From the NCBI RefSeq assembly GCF_000406965.1, contig NZ_KE136357.1, positions 952,058-1,016,057 on the forward strand: DNA of 64,000 nucleotides. The letters run 5' to 3'. The position numbers and the translations under genes were made by a program. The DNA comes from Enterococcus avium ATCC 14025. Lineage in GTDB: Bacteria; Bacillota; Bacilli; Lactobacillales; Enterococcaceae. Shown here one piece after another: positions 18,267 through 27,236 of this stretch; the stretch's first letter is position 1; each line of letters starts with the position of its first letter. The notes beneath the pieces are model-generated. The model worked only from the letters and a program-made list of their open reading frames with translations. It did not search any database and was not told where the DNA came from.

Positions 18267-20876
18267 TTACAACGCCGCTTGAGCCAAGGTCATTTTTGCC
18301 TGCGGTATTCTAAATGGCGAACAAGAAATATAATCGATAGACAAGTTATTTAAGAAGGCGATTGACTTTGGATGCGCCGCAGCTTCACCGCAAATTCCAA
18401 TTTTCAGCTTCGGATTCACCTGTCTTCCTCGCTCAATAGCTAATTTCATCAAGGCACCGACTCCCGCTTCATCTAAGACTTGGAATGGGTCGTCCGCAAA
18501 AATTCCTGTCTCCATGTATTGATTGATAATTCGTGGTGAATCATCTCTAGACAAGCCCAGCGCCATCTGCGTCAGGTCATTCGTCCCAAAGCTAAAGAAA
18601 TCAGCATGTTTGGCAATTTCATCGGCCACAAAGCAGGCCCTTGGAATTTCGATCATTGTTCCAATTTGATAATCCACAGCGAGCTTTTGCTCTTCTAAAC
18701 CTTTTTGGATTGCCTCTTCGATCGATGCCCGCACACGAGCGAACTCTTGCGCATCAATCGTAAATGGAATCATGATCTCTGGTTGGATGGCAAAATCATT
18801 TTCTTTTGTCACTTCGCAAGCAGCTTCAATGATCGCTTCGGCTTGCATCTGATAGATTTCTGGATACGCTACACCTAAACGCAGACCACGGAAGCCCAGC
18901 ATTGGATTGACTTCAGCCAAATTATCGGTTTTTCGTTTCACCTCATTATAGGTCTTGCCAAGCTCCTTCGCCACTTCCCGGCACTCATCCGCACCTTTTG
19001 GCAAGAACTCGTGCAACGGCGGGTCAAGCAAACGAATCGTCGTTGCTTTGCCTTTAGCTGCTTCGTACATATATTTGAAATCTTGTTTTTGGACCTTTTT
19101 CAAATCCTTTAATACTTCCAAACGTTCGTCTAAGCTATCCGCCAAAATCAATTGTCGGAACTGCAACAATCGACTCTTTTCAAAAAACATATGCTCTGTC
19201 CGTGCCAAGCCGATTCCAACTGCCCCTAAAGCCATGCCAGTTTCGATATCATTTGGCGTTTCGGCATTGGCACGAACCTTAATTTTCGCATGACGTTCCC
19301 AAATCTCATGAAGATCGTCTAAAGCGACGGTATTGGTCACTTCTTCCATTGGAATCTCGCCAAAGTAGATATTTCCGCTGCTTCCGTCTACAGAAAGGAT
19401 CGTGCCCTCCTCGATAACCTTGTCACCGACAGTCGCTTTATTTTCTTCTAAAACCGTCAGTCGTTCACAACCCACTACAGAACAGATTCCCATTCCGCGA
19501 GCAACCACTGCCGCATGAGATGTCATTCCGCCGCGGCTGGTAATAACCGCTTCGCTGACGGCGATTCCCTCAATATCCTCTGGCGAAGTTTCTTCCCTTA
19601 CTAAGACGACTCTTTCTCCTCGTGCTTTAGCCTCGGTCGCCGCTTCGGCAGTAAAGTATGCCGCTCCTGTTGCAGCGCCCGGGCTAGCAGCTAATCCAGA
19701 TAAGAAGGATTCATGACTCTTCAATTCTTTTTCATCAAAGTTTGGATGCAAGGCTGCTTCCAAATCCTTCGCTTCGATCCGACTGATTAATTCCTTTTCA
19801 TCGATAATTCCTTCTTTGTAGAAATCCAACAAGATTGTTAACGCCGCCTTCGATGTTCGCTTACCGCTGCGGGTTTGCAGAATAAATAATTTCTCCCGTT
19901 CAATCGTAAATTCAACATCCTGCATATCATGGTAGTGTTTTTCCAAATCTTCGCAGATGCCTTTTAACTGCTGGTATTGCTCAGGCATGTCATCCGCTAA
20001 GACTTGAATCGGTTTTGGCGTCCGCACACCGGCTACCACATCTTCGCCTTGCGCATTGATTAAATATTCACCGAATAATCCTGGATCGCCTAACGATGGA
20101 TTGCGTGAGAAGACGACCCCAGTTCCTGAAGTATCACCGAAATTACCAAAAACCATTTCTTGAATATTTACGGCCGTACCTAAATCATCACTGATGTCAT
20201 GAAGGCGACGATAGGTCTTGGCTCTTTGGTTATTCCAACTGCCAAATACTGCTTCGATCGCCAGATATAATTGTTCGATCGGGTCCTGTGGAAATTCTCG
20301 TTGCAGTTTTTTTCGATAAATTTCTTTGTACTCGCTTACAATTTGTTTCCAGTGATCCGCAGTCAACTCATTATCAAAGGTTAAACCATTTACCTTTTTT
20401 AGTGCTGTGATGCGATGTTCAAAATCATTATTGTCCAAGCCCATCACGACATTTCCGAACATCTGTAATAGACGACGGTAACAATCATAGGCAAAGCGTT
20501 CATTCTGGCTGTTTTCAGCTAAAGCCGCGACTGTTTTGTCATTCAAACCTAGATTTAGAACCGTGTCCATCATTCCCGGCATCGAAAATTTTGAACCGCT
20601 TCGCACGGAAACCAGCAATGGATTTTCCAAATCACTGAATTTTTTCCCCGTTTTAGTCGATAATTTTTCAACAGCTTCCATCACTTGATTCTTCATTTCA
20701 TCAATCAGCTGGTTGCCGTGGTTTAAATAATGTAAGCAGGCTTCTGTTGTAACCGTGAAACCTGTTGGAACTGGCAGTCCTAATTTGGTCATCTCAGCGA
20801 GATTAGCACCTTTCCCACCTAATAAATCCTTTTGTTCTTTAGATCCTTCTGAAAATAAATAAACCCAACGATTCAT
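18267..20876 (-). CDS. ppdK: Pyruvate, phosphate dikinase
   Basis: An 869-residue protein with the full three-domain layout. The ATP-grasp region is at about 1-340 (GGKGANLAEMTKLGLPVPTGFTV). The phosphohistidine domain (about 390-500) has the catalytic histidine in GGMTSHAAVVARGMG. The PEP/pyruvate TIM barrel is at about 520-869 and ends with FSFGTNDLTQ and GICGEAAAHP. It interconverts pyruvate + ATP + Pi and PEP + AMP + PPi. GAGGAGAAGCGC precedes the ATG. No PDRP-type regulatory kinase gene is adjacent. Monocistronic. Confidence 0.96.
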   Translation of the reverse strand: MNRWVYLFSEGSKEQKDLLGGKGANLAEMTKLGLPVPTGFTVTTEACLHYLNHGNQLIDEMKNQVMEAVEKLSTKTGKKFSDLENPLLVSVRSGSKFSMPGMMDTVLNLGLNDKTVAALAENSQNERFAYDCYRRLLQMFGNVVMGLDNNDFEHRITALKKVNGLTFDNELTADHWKQIVSEYKEIYRKKLQREFPQDPIEQLYLAIEAVFGSWNNQRAKTYRRLHDISDDLGTAVNIQEMVFGNFGDTSGTGVVFSRNPSLGDPGLFGEYLINAQGEDVVAGVRTPKPIQVLADDMPEQYQQLKGICEDLEKHYHDMQDVEFTIEREKLFILQTRSGKRTSKAALTILLDFYKEGIIDEKELISRIEAKDLEAALHPNFDEKELKSHESFLSGLAASPGAATGAAYFTAEAATEAKARGERVVLVREETSPEDIEGIAVSEAVITSRGGMTSHAAVVARGMGICSVVGCERLTVLEENKATVGDKVIEEGTILSVDGSSGNIYFGEIPMEEVTNTVALDDLHEIWERHAKIKVRANAETPNDIETGMALGAVGIGLARTEHMFFEKSRLLQFRQLILADSLDERLEVLKDLKKVQKQDFKYMYEAAKGKATTIRLLDPPLHEFLPKGADECREVAKELGKTYNEVKRKTDNLAEVNPMLGFRGLRLGVAYPEIYQMQAEAIIEAACEVTKENDFAIQPEIMIPFTIDAQEFARVRASIEEAIQKGLEEQKLAVDYQIGTMIEIPRACFVADEIAKHADFFSFGTNDLTQMALGLSRDDSPRIINQYMETGIFADDPFQVLDEAGVGALMKLAIERGRQVNPKLKIGICGEAAAHPKSIAFLNNLSIDYISCSPFRIPQAKMTLAQAAL

Positions 20877-20986
20877 GCGCTTCTCCTCTTAAAAAAGTTT
20901 TATTTAATCTACTAACAGTTTAATACGCGACTTATATAAAGTCAATAAGATGATTATATAATTTCATTCTGCACATATATACGCAG

Positions 20987-21020
20987 AAAAAGACCTGTCT
21001 TATTATGAAAGACAGGTCTT
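20987..21020 (-). terminator. Terminator of the DUF1456 gene
   Basis: Stem AAGACCTGTCT / AGACAGGTCTT followed on the minus strand by TTTTTCTG, 15 bp after the stop codon. Confidence 0.8.
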
Positions 21021-21035
21021 AATTATTTTATTCAA

Positions 21036-21548
21036 TTACTCGCGGTAGCATAGTGCTAATCCCTTCAGAAAATTTCGCGCATATTTATCACCGCAGGGCT
21101 TGAAATTACGATGTCCTTCTTTTCTTAGAATAGCACCAAGCTCTCCTTTTGAAGGATAAACGCCTGCCTCAGCCAAAATATCCAGTATATCATCACTGGT
21201 CAGTGCTAACGCAATCTTTACTTTTTTCAATAAAACATTATTCATATGCCTAATTTCCGTGCTTTTAGGCTGGGGTGCCTGCGCCATTTTATTTTTCGGT
21301 TCACCACGTTTTAAGGTAATAAAGCCATTCAAAAAGCTATCCAAGGTTTTATTATTGATCATTTTTACATAAACGTTCTTTTCAAAGCCTTCATTTTCTT
21401 CAAACTCATGATCACGTACTTTCGTCAGCATAGCTTTTTCCTCTTCTCTGGAAATATCCAAGCCACCTAATTCAAAAGCTTTTACAATATCCGCATCCTT
21501 GATATCCAACGCATATCTTAAGCGCAACAATAAATCGTTATTATTCAT
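21036..21548 (-). CDS. DUF1456 (YehS-like) family protein
   Basis: A 170-residue protein made of two similar halves. Each begins with a LLxKVKxAL / LLLRLRYAL helix followed by an (A/D)DI(V/L) motif (about 5-70 and 90-165), the duplicated DUF1456 unit known from YehS. Residues 60-90 form a Lys/Pro-rich linker. The start at 21548 is set by GGAGGAAGAAC. Cytosolic, and the function of the family is unknown. Confidence 0.85.
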   Translation of the reverse strand: MNNNDLLLRLRYALDIKDADIVKAFELGGLDISREEEKAMLTKVRDHEFEENEGFEKNVYVKMINNKTLDSFLNGFITLKRGEPKNKMAQAPQPKSTEIRHMNNVLLKKVKIALALTSDDILDILAEAGVYPSKGELGAILRKEGHRNFKPCGDKYARNFLKGLALCYRE

Positions 21549-21630
21549 GTTCTTCCTCCATTGCTCTCGACTGATCCTCCTACTATAACACAATGCTGTC
21601 TGCTTCTTCTAAAGTGGCTGAAGACAGTCA

Positions 21631-21671
21631 AAAAAAGTTCGGCTAGGACTTGCTCCTTAGCCGAACTTTTT
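21631..21671 (-). terminator. Terminator overlapping the end of the DUF1304 gene
   Basis: Stem AAAAGTTCGGCTA(A)GG / CCTTAGCCGAACTTTT with one bulged base and a long T-run on the minus strand. Confidence 0.78.
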
Positions 21672-22041
21672 AAATTAATTGAAACAGGATGAATAAAACT
21701 GTAATGATCGCAGGCAGCGCTTGGATCAGATAGATCGATTTTGTCACGGTCTTACCACCATAGAGTCCCACAATCACGACAAACAGATTGAGTAATAGCA
21801 AAACCTTCAATCTTATATCTCCCTGAAACAGCAGCAAACTTGTCAACAGTGCCAATCCTAAGCTGCCATTGTAAATGCCCATATTTTTCAAGGCAATTTG
21901 CGCATTTTTTTGAATGACAAATTTCATTGGCATTGCAAATGTTTTTGCCTGTTTTTCCGCTGGCGCAAACATTTCCAGCCCCATAATTACCAAATGCAGC
22001 AAACCGATGATCCCGGATAATAAAAGAATGATGAATTCCAT
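21670..22041 (-). CDS. DUF1304 family membrane protein
   Basis: A 123-residue protein with four predicted membrane helices (about 3-22, 52-72, 76-95 and 102-122). It carries the DUF1304 wording GLLHLVIMGLEMF and AQIALKNMGIYNGSLG. AAGGAGAAGTATCT precedes the ATG. It probably sits in the cytoplasmic membrane. No function has been established for the family. Monocistronic. Confidence 0.85.
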   Translation of the reverse strand: MEFIILLLSGIIGLLHLVIMGLEMFAPAEKQAKTFAMPMKFVIQKNAQIALKNMGIYNGSLGLALLTSLLLFQGDIRLKVLLLLNLFVVIVGLYGGKTVTKSIYLIQALPAIITVLFILFQLI

Positions 22042-22150
22042 AGATACTTCTCCTTACTCCTATTAAAGTAATTATTTTTTCTTCCAAAAAAATAAATCTG
22101 ATCAGATATCTACTATATTCATCTTTTTCCTTTTTTCCAATCAAAACGGC

Positions 22151-23899
22151 TTACAGTTTCTCAATCACAAATCCATGACGCGTTAACTGATAAGCATCAT
22201 CTTCATGGTAATTCTGCGCAAACAATCGCGTTCCTGCTTTTTCAACCCCAAAGGCTTCTCCTTCATTAAAGATAGCTCTTAAAGTCTTTTCCTTATACTG
22301 TCGAGTCAGCGAAAACGCCTTTTTGTCATCATCATAGTGCCAAGTCATAGTTCCATAGCTGAACACTTCCGAAAACTGCTTCCGCAAAGCAATCAATTGC
22401 TTCACAAATGCTAAAAGCGCTTCGTCCTGCTCCTCCCAAATCATACATCGGCGACAATCCGGGTCCATTTCGCCCTCCATGCCAATTTCAGTGCCATAAT
22501 AAATACACGGAGTTCCTTTTTGGATAAACATAAAGGTTAAGACTGCTTTCATCAACTCCTTATTGCCTTGACACAAAGTCAGAATACGAGGTGTATCATG
22601 AGAGTCTAGTAAATTAAAGGCTACTTCATTGGTTTGATCGCGATAAAGCAGCTGTTGGCGATTCATCCCAAAAATCATTTGCGAAATTGAGATCGACTGC
22701 TCGACAAAGAAAGCTTTGATATTATCTGTAAAGGCATAATTCATCACTGCATGAAATTCATCGCCCTGTAACCAGCTTTGAGAAGAATGCCAAATTTCAC
22801 CTAAAATATATAAATCTTCCTTTTGCTTCAAAACAGCTTGGTGAAACTCTTTCCAAAAATGATGATCCACTTCATTTGCCACGTCCAGCCGCCAACCATC
22901 GATATCAAATTCACGAATCCAATAGGTCGCAATTTCCAGCAAATACTTCTGAACTTCCGGGTTCGCTGTATTCAGCTTCGGCATATGCGGATTAAAATTG
23001 AAAGTATCATAGTTCAAATTTTTCGCGTTTTCGGAATTAGGAATTGCGGTATAGCTTGGTGGAAAAGATGCAATGTGGAACCAATCGGCATAGGCTGACT
23101 CTTGCCCATGTAAAATCACATCCTGCCACTGGTGAGAGCTTGCCCCAAGATGATTGAATACTGCATCCAGCATGACACGCATTCCACGTTCATGCGCCTT
23201 TTCGACTAACTCACGGAAAAGCTGCTTGTCCCCAAAGTGCGGGTCAATCTCATAATAATCGATAGTATCATACTTGTGATTCGACGGTGAGGTAAAAATC
23301 GGACAAAGATATAAACCATTCACACCCAGCTCTTCCAAATAGTCCAGCTTATCAATAATTCCTTGTAAATCACCGCCGAAAAAATTCTCTCGGGACGGTT
23401 TTTCACTGCCCCACGCAAGCGTACCTTCCGGATCATTCGTGGGATCGCCATTATAAAAGCGCTCGGGAAAAATTTGATACCAAACCGTTTTAGCTACCCA
23501 ATCTGGTACCTTAAAGCGATCGATTTCCTGAAAATATGGCATTCGGAAATAGAGATTATCATGCGTTAAACGTTGTTCTTCATAGTCAAAAATCCCTTGA
23601 TCCGTATAAAAAAACTGCTTACCTGAAAAATCTGTAATACAAAAAGCATAGGCTAAACGGTGATGGGAGGCGGTAACTTCAATCTCCCAATAATCGTGAT
23701 TATCAGTCGTGTAGGCTTTGTTCATAGGTTGCTGTTTCTGATACCATTTTTCTTCAGCAAAGGTATAAAAATCTCCGCTGATCAGCCCCACGGTTTTTAT
23801 GTCATCACGAGCTGTCTGCAAACGTATCCGCATCAGATCTTTAGTATAAAGAAACGCAAACTCACTCTCGGGACGATGATAAATTCCTGCATTGTTCAT
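22151..23899 (-). CDS. GH13 neopullulanase/cyclomaltodextrinase-type alpha-glucan hydrolase
   Basis: A 582-residue cytosolic enzyme with an N-terminal CBM34-like beta domain (about 1-120) and the GH13 barrel. Catalytic residues are visible: nucleophile Asp339 in DGWRLDVANE, acid Glu368 in LGEIWHSS, and Asp435 in DSHDTPR. The calcium/substrate region YQIFPERFYNGDP (about 141-153) is typical of maltogenic amylase, cyclomaltodextrinase and neopullulanase. It hydrolyses linear or cyclic maltodextrins after uptake. There is no signal peptide. AGGAGGTGGCGGG precedes the ATG. It stands alone rather than in a maltose operon. Confidence 0.92.
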   Translation of the reverse strand: MNNAGIYHRPESEFAFLYTKDLMRIRLQTARDDIKTVGLISGDFYTFAEEKWYQKQQPMNKAYTTDNHDYWEIEVTASHHRLAYAFCITDFSGKQFFYTDQGIFDYEEQRLTHDNLYFRMPYFQEIDRFKVPDWVAKTVWYQIFPERFYNGDPTNDPEGTLAWGSEKPSRENFFGGDLQGIIDKLDYLEELGVNGLYLCPIFTSPSNHKYDTIDYYEIDPHFGDKQLFRELVEKAHERGMRVMLDAVFNHLGASSHQWQDVILHGQESAYADWFHIASFPPSYTAIPNSENAKNLNYDTFNFNPHMPKLNTANPEVQKYLLEIATYWIREFDIDGWRLDVANEVDHHFWKEFHQAVLKQKEDLYILGEIWHSSQSWLQGDEFHAVMNYAFTDNIKAFFVEQSISISQMIFGMNRQQLLYRDQTNEVAFNLLDSHDTPRILTLCQGNKELMKAVLTFMFIQKGTPCIYYGTEIGMEGEMDPDCRRCMIWEEQDEALLAFVKQLIALRKQFSEVFSYGTMTWHYDDDKKAFSLTRQYKEKTLRAIFNEGEAFGVEKAGTRLFAQNYHEDDAYQLTRHGFVIEKL

Positions 23900-24544
23900 C
23901 CCGCCACCTCCTTCTTTGCCTTCATTGTAACAAAAATATTAACAACGTCTCCACTTCAAACTATTTCAAGTGTTCAAACACATTTTTTTCACAAAATTAT
24001 GCTACTATAATTATAGAAGAATAATTTTCTTCGCCTCGTTTTACGAGGATCACTCCAGGGCGTAGCATGTTTGGGGAAGCGGCTGCGTCCGTATTTTTTT
24101 TGACAAAGCCAATGAATTTTGTTTTAATAAATTCATCAAAGACAGAAACGAGGGATCATGCCGTTGAAAAACTAAGCGAATGTTGGAAGTTGCAAACCGA
24201 TCATAAATTGACAGTTGTTGATAGGATCAGTGGGCAGATTTTCAGGATTGGCTTAGGATTTCAAGGGATGGTCTTTTTTTGTTGCCAGTTGTGCTTGTTG
24301 CAGTTTGCTAAGCATGAATAGGTAATATAAAAATTTCGCGAATATAGTGAACAAGCAGTTTAGCAGAATGGTAGGCGTACGAGAATAAAATTATTTTTCA
24401 CGAACTTTGAAAAATAATTTCCTCTCTAATGAGCTAGCCGTTCTACCTGCTTGTTACTATTGAGCCAAGAATCGCCCTAATCCTTTCCTGAAAATTGGTC
24501 AGGATTTTTTTGTTTCTCTAATGAAACAAAAGGGGGAATTTTTT
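23900..24544 (+). promoter_or_regulatory. Structured leader/attenuator region upstream of the ABC-F gene
   Basis: About 500 nt of untranslated leader follow a TATAAT at 24006-24011. It contains a nested stem-loop with outer arms AACAAGCAG (24350-24358) / CTGCTTGTT (24447-24455) and an inner perfect 13-bp stem (24388-24400 / 24408-24420). An intrinsic terminator lies at 24479-24511. The segment at 24238-24247 (ATTTTCAGGA) is complementary to the 5' half of that terminator (24486-24495) and could form an antiterminator. ABC-F resistance genes in Firmicutes are often controlled this way by antibiotic-stalled ribosomes. A possible leader ORF (ATG 24067) has only a weak ribosome site. Confidence 0.6.
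24479..24511 (+). terminator. Leader terminator in front of the ABC-F gene
   Basis: Stem TCCTGA / TCAGGA (24486-24491 / 24499-24504) with an alternative outer AATCCT / AGGATT pairing, followed by seven T and lying only 33 bp before the start codon. The position points to attenuation rather than ending an upstream gene. Confidence 0.65.
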
Positions 24545-26038
24545 ATGTCTACAATTAAAATTACACATTTAACCTTTGGTTTTGATAAACAGGTCGATTT
24601 ATTGTTTAATGACGCCAATTTAACAATTGATAGCAGTTGGAAATTAGGTTTAGTTGGTCGTAATGGTCGCGGAAAGACCACCCTTCTGCAATTACTTTTA
24701 GGAAAACACACCTATCAGGGAGATATTCAGTTTCCATTACGTCCGGTTTATTTTCCAGCGAGCGTTGGCGAAGCTGAACAATTAACCTATTACGCATTGC
24801 TGGAGGTCGCTGATTTTGAGCTATGGGAATTAGAACGAGAGATGAATCTGATTCAGTTAGACCCGCAAATTTTGTGGCAACCTTATCAAACTCTTTCTGG
24901 AGGCGAGCAAACAAAGGTTCTATTGGCGCTGCTCTTTACACAGGAAGACTTTTTTCCACTAATTGATGAACCGACCAATCATTTAGACCTACAAGGTCGT
25001 CAACATGTTGCGAATTATTTGCAACACAAAGATGGCTTTATCGTTGTCAGTCATGATCGACAATTTTTGAATCAGGTCACCGATCATACCTTAGCCATCG
25101 AAAAAAGCCAATTAGTGCTTTATCAAGGAAACTTTTCTACCTATGAGGAGCAAAAAAAGCTGCGAGATGAATTCGAGCTCGCTCAAAACCGCAAAATAAA
25201 AAAAGAAGTCGGTCGTTTGAAAAAAACAGCTGCCGAAAAAGCCGAATGGTCGCGCTCTCGAGAAACAGATAAATACGGCAAACCCTCGGAAAAAGGCAGT
25301 GGCGGAATCTTCGATACAGGTTTTATCGGTGCGCGAGCTGCTCGGACAATGAAACGCTCAAAAACTATCGAGCAGCGAATGTATGATCAAATCGAAGCAA
25401 AAGAAGGTCTCTTAAAGGATTTAGAAGACGTCGATCGTCTAACGATGAACTATCAACCGAGCCGACATGCTCAGCTTTTGAAAGTCGAGGAGCTATCACT
25501 ACGTTATCCCGACCAAGAACCTCTTTTTGCATCCTTGTCCTTTGAACTGAAACGAGGAGAAATCACAGCATTGACCGGCCCTAACGGAATCGGAAAATCC
25601 AGCGTATTACATTATTTATTAGGAAACTTTGCAGGCGAAGGCAGCGGAGAACTCCTGCGGCCAAACGTTAAAATTAGTTATGTTCGCCAAAACTACGAAA
25701 GTAATCGCGGCGATCTGCAGAATTTCGCTGAAGCTAACCAGCTAGATTATTCTATGTTTCTCAACAATTTGCGAAAGCTGGGAATGGAACGAAATGTCTT
25801 TCAAAATAAAATTGAAGAAATGAGTATGGGACAACGGAAAAAAGTTGAATTAGCAAAATCCCTTGCCCAAAAAGCCGAACTCTATATTTGGGACGAACCT
25901 CTAAATTATCTAGATGTATTTAATCAAAAACAATTAGAAGACCTTTTACTTCAGCTCAAACCAACAATGCTGATTGTAGAGCACGATCAAACCTTTTTAA
26001 AAAATATCAATGCTAAACAAATTGCGTTGCATAAGTAA
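24545..26038 (+). CDS. Lsa-family ABC-F ribosomal protection protein
   Basis: A 497-residue protein with two ABC domains and no membrane segments. NBD1 has GRNGRGKTT (about 35-43), LSGGE and LIDEPTNHLDL. NBD2 has GPNGIGKSS, a degenerate signature MSMGQ and WDEPLNYLDV. A charged interdomain linker (about 205-300) forms the antibiotic-resistance arm. Length and wording match Lsa(A)-type proteins, which dislodge lincosamides, streptogramin A and pleuromutilins from the ribosome. The start at 24545 follows AGGGGG with 8-nt spacing, so the upstream in-frame ATG at 24521 is not used. Expression is probably attenuator-controlled. Confidence 0.85.
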   Translation: MSTIKITHLTFGFDKQVDLLFNDANLTIDSSWKLGLVGRNGRGKTTLLQLLLGKHTYQGDIQFPLRPVYFPASVGEAEQLTYYALLEVADFELWELEREMNLIQLDPQILWQPYQTLSGGEQTKVLLALLFTQEDFFPLIDEPTNHLDLQGRQHVANYLQHKDGFIVVSHDRQFLNQVTDHTLAIEKSQLVLYQGNFSTYEEQKKLRDEFELAQNRKIKKEVGRLKKTAAEKAEWSRSRETDKYGKPSEKGSGGIFDTGFIGARAARTMKRSKTIEQRMYDQIEAKEGLLKDLEDVDRLTMNYQPSRHAQLLKVEELSLRYPDQEPLFASLSFELKRGEITALTGPNGIGKSSVLHYLLGNFAGEGSGELLRPNVKISYVRQNYESNRGDLQNFAEANQLDYSMFLNNLRKLGMERNVFQNKIEEMSMGQRKKVELAKSLAQKAELYIWDEPLNYLDVFNQKQLEDLLLQLKPTMLIVEHDQTFLKNINAKQIALHK

Positions 26039-26072
26039 AATGAACCGTCCAAAAAAATTGGACGGTTCATTT
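26039..26072. terminator. Bidirectional terminator between the convergent ABC-F and DUF3841 genes
   Basis: Perfect 14-bp stem AATGAACCGTCCAA / TTGGACGGTTCATT with a short A-loop. Confidence 0.8.
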
Positions 26073-26664
26073 ACATTTTCCATTCTAAAAAAGATTCTAC
26101 CCAAGCCTGCTTAACTTCCCATATTCCCCCTTGAATATCTTCAAAGGGGAGCCGTTTAGTTTTCTTTATCTCTGCATCATAGTGAAAAAGCTTTTGCCAG
26201 CTGCGGATCAGCTCAGTTTTCAAATGCGGATAGAACGCTGTCGTATAGACATCACCTTCATAGGTTATATTATATTTTTTCAGCTTGTTATCATACGTTG
26301 CTTGTTCCTCTTCCGTACCTAGAAAACGCAGATTCAAAATCCTATTCCAATCAGACATACGGAAAAAGACAACCTGCTCGATCGGCACACGCAGCTTGAT
26401 TAGTTGAGAATCCATTGAATAATCGAGGTATTTTACATCTAAAAAAGTCCAGATCGCAGAATCAGCATCTGCAGGACGCTCAACGATTTTTTCGGCATTT
26501 TGACAATACCAGCTGTACGCCTGCAAAAATACTTGAGCCGTTTCTCCGTACTTTTCCTTTATAAAGGTGTTGTCGACAACATGCCTTCCCGATTTAATCA
26601 GCTTATCAACTACCAGTCGACTTTGAGAAGTATACAATGTTACCTGGTTATTTGAGTAATCCAT
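26071..26664 (-). CDS. DUF3841 family protein, copy 2
   Basis: A 197-residue protein (VTLYTSQSRLVVDKLIKSG...FLQAYSWYCQNAEKIVERPADADSAIWTFLD) of the DUF3841 type. It is a paralogue of the gene just upstream, sharing the order 'x-WT-Q', a (Y/W)xWY motif, PPAD-x-x-(S/Y)-x-IW and a C-terminal WE(V/I)(K/R)xxW motif. It overlaps copy 1 by 25 bp. I place the start at MDYS (26664), which aligns with the start of copy 1. An ATG at 26682 or a TTG further in are alternatives. Function unknown. Confidence 0.72.
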   Translation of the reverse strand: MDYSNNQVTLYTSQSRLVVDKLIKSGRHVVDNTFIKEKYGETAQVFLQAYSWYCQNAEKIVERPADADSAIWTFLDVKYLDYSMDSQLIKLRVPIEQVVFFRMSDWNRILNLRFLGTEEEQATYDNKLKKYNITYEGDVYTTAFYPHLKTELIRSWQKLFHYDAEIKKTKRLPFEDIQGGIWEVKQAWVESFLEWKM

Positions 26665-27197
26665 TCCTTGCGAATTTCCCATATCGTTCCCACTTTCATC
26701 TCTCCCAATACACTCGAATCATCGAAAAGCCGCTCATGACTTTGCTCGATTTTTCGTTTGATATTGGGATAAAAAAGCGTCATAAAAGCAGTAATATCAT
26801 CAATTCCATATTTCTCCAACAGCCTTGTATGTTCCCTTTGGTCTTCTAGATCTTTAGGAATGTACAAATGATTGACAATATTTCCCCATTTCAATAAATC
26901 AACCACAATCAGCTGATCCTCGTCAAGTTCAATTTCTAAAATCGTATTGCCTTCACTATTTTGAATACTGTCTTCTTCTGAAAGCGATACCCAAATTGGA
27001 TATTTCACGTCAGCAGGCGGCTGAACAAAACGCGCAGCCGCCTGCATATACCATTCATATACACCTAAATACAGACTGCTGTGGTCCTCCATCTTTTGCT
27101 GGATGTATTCCTTTTTCGCAATATACCGTCCCGTTTGTTCTAACACCTGTAAAATATTTTCATGCTGCTTCGTCCAAACCTTTACTTTGTTTGTCAT
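26640..27197 (-). CDS. DUF3841 family protein, copy 1
   Basis: A 185-residue protein starting MTNKVKVWTKQHENILQVLEQTG, set by GGAGGAAAT before the ATG at 27197. An earlier in-frame ATG at 27221 has no ribosome site. DUF3841 motifs are YEWYMQ (about 53-58), PPADVKYPIW and a C-terminal WEIRKEW. It is charged and cytosolic. A tandem pair of overlapping paralogues suggests a local duplication or a two-subunit complex. It lies just downstream of the GntR regulator gene. Confidence 0.75.
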   Translation of the reverse strand: MTNKVKVWTKQHENILQVLEQTGRYIAKKEYIQQKMEDHSSLYLGVYEWYMQAAARFVQPPADVKYPIWVSLSEEDSIQNSEGNTILEIELDEDQLIVVDLLKWGNIVNHLYIPKDLEDQREHTRLLEKYGIDDITAFMTLFYPNIKRKIEQSHERLFDDSSVLGEMKVGTIWEIRKEWITQITR

Positions 27198-27236
27198 ATT
27201 TCCTCCAAAAGTTAGAAACAAGCAAAAACATGTTTC

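Noticed and set aside
24067..24321. 84-residue protein upstream of the ABC-F gene
   Set aside because: Weak ribosome site (AGGG only) and it lies in the structured leader. At most it is a leader peptide, so it is not listed as a gene.
26569..26580. A second TTGTCGACAA site as operator for the FCD regulator
   Set aside because: It lies inside the DUF3841 coding sequence and lacks the extended TTAGTCG / CGACTAA arms, so it is probably chance.
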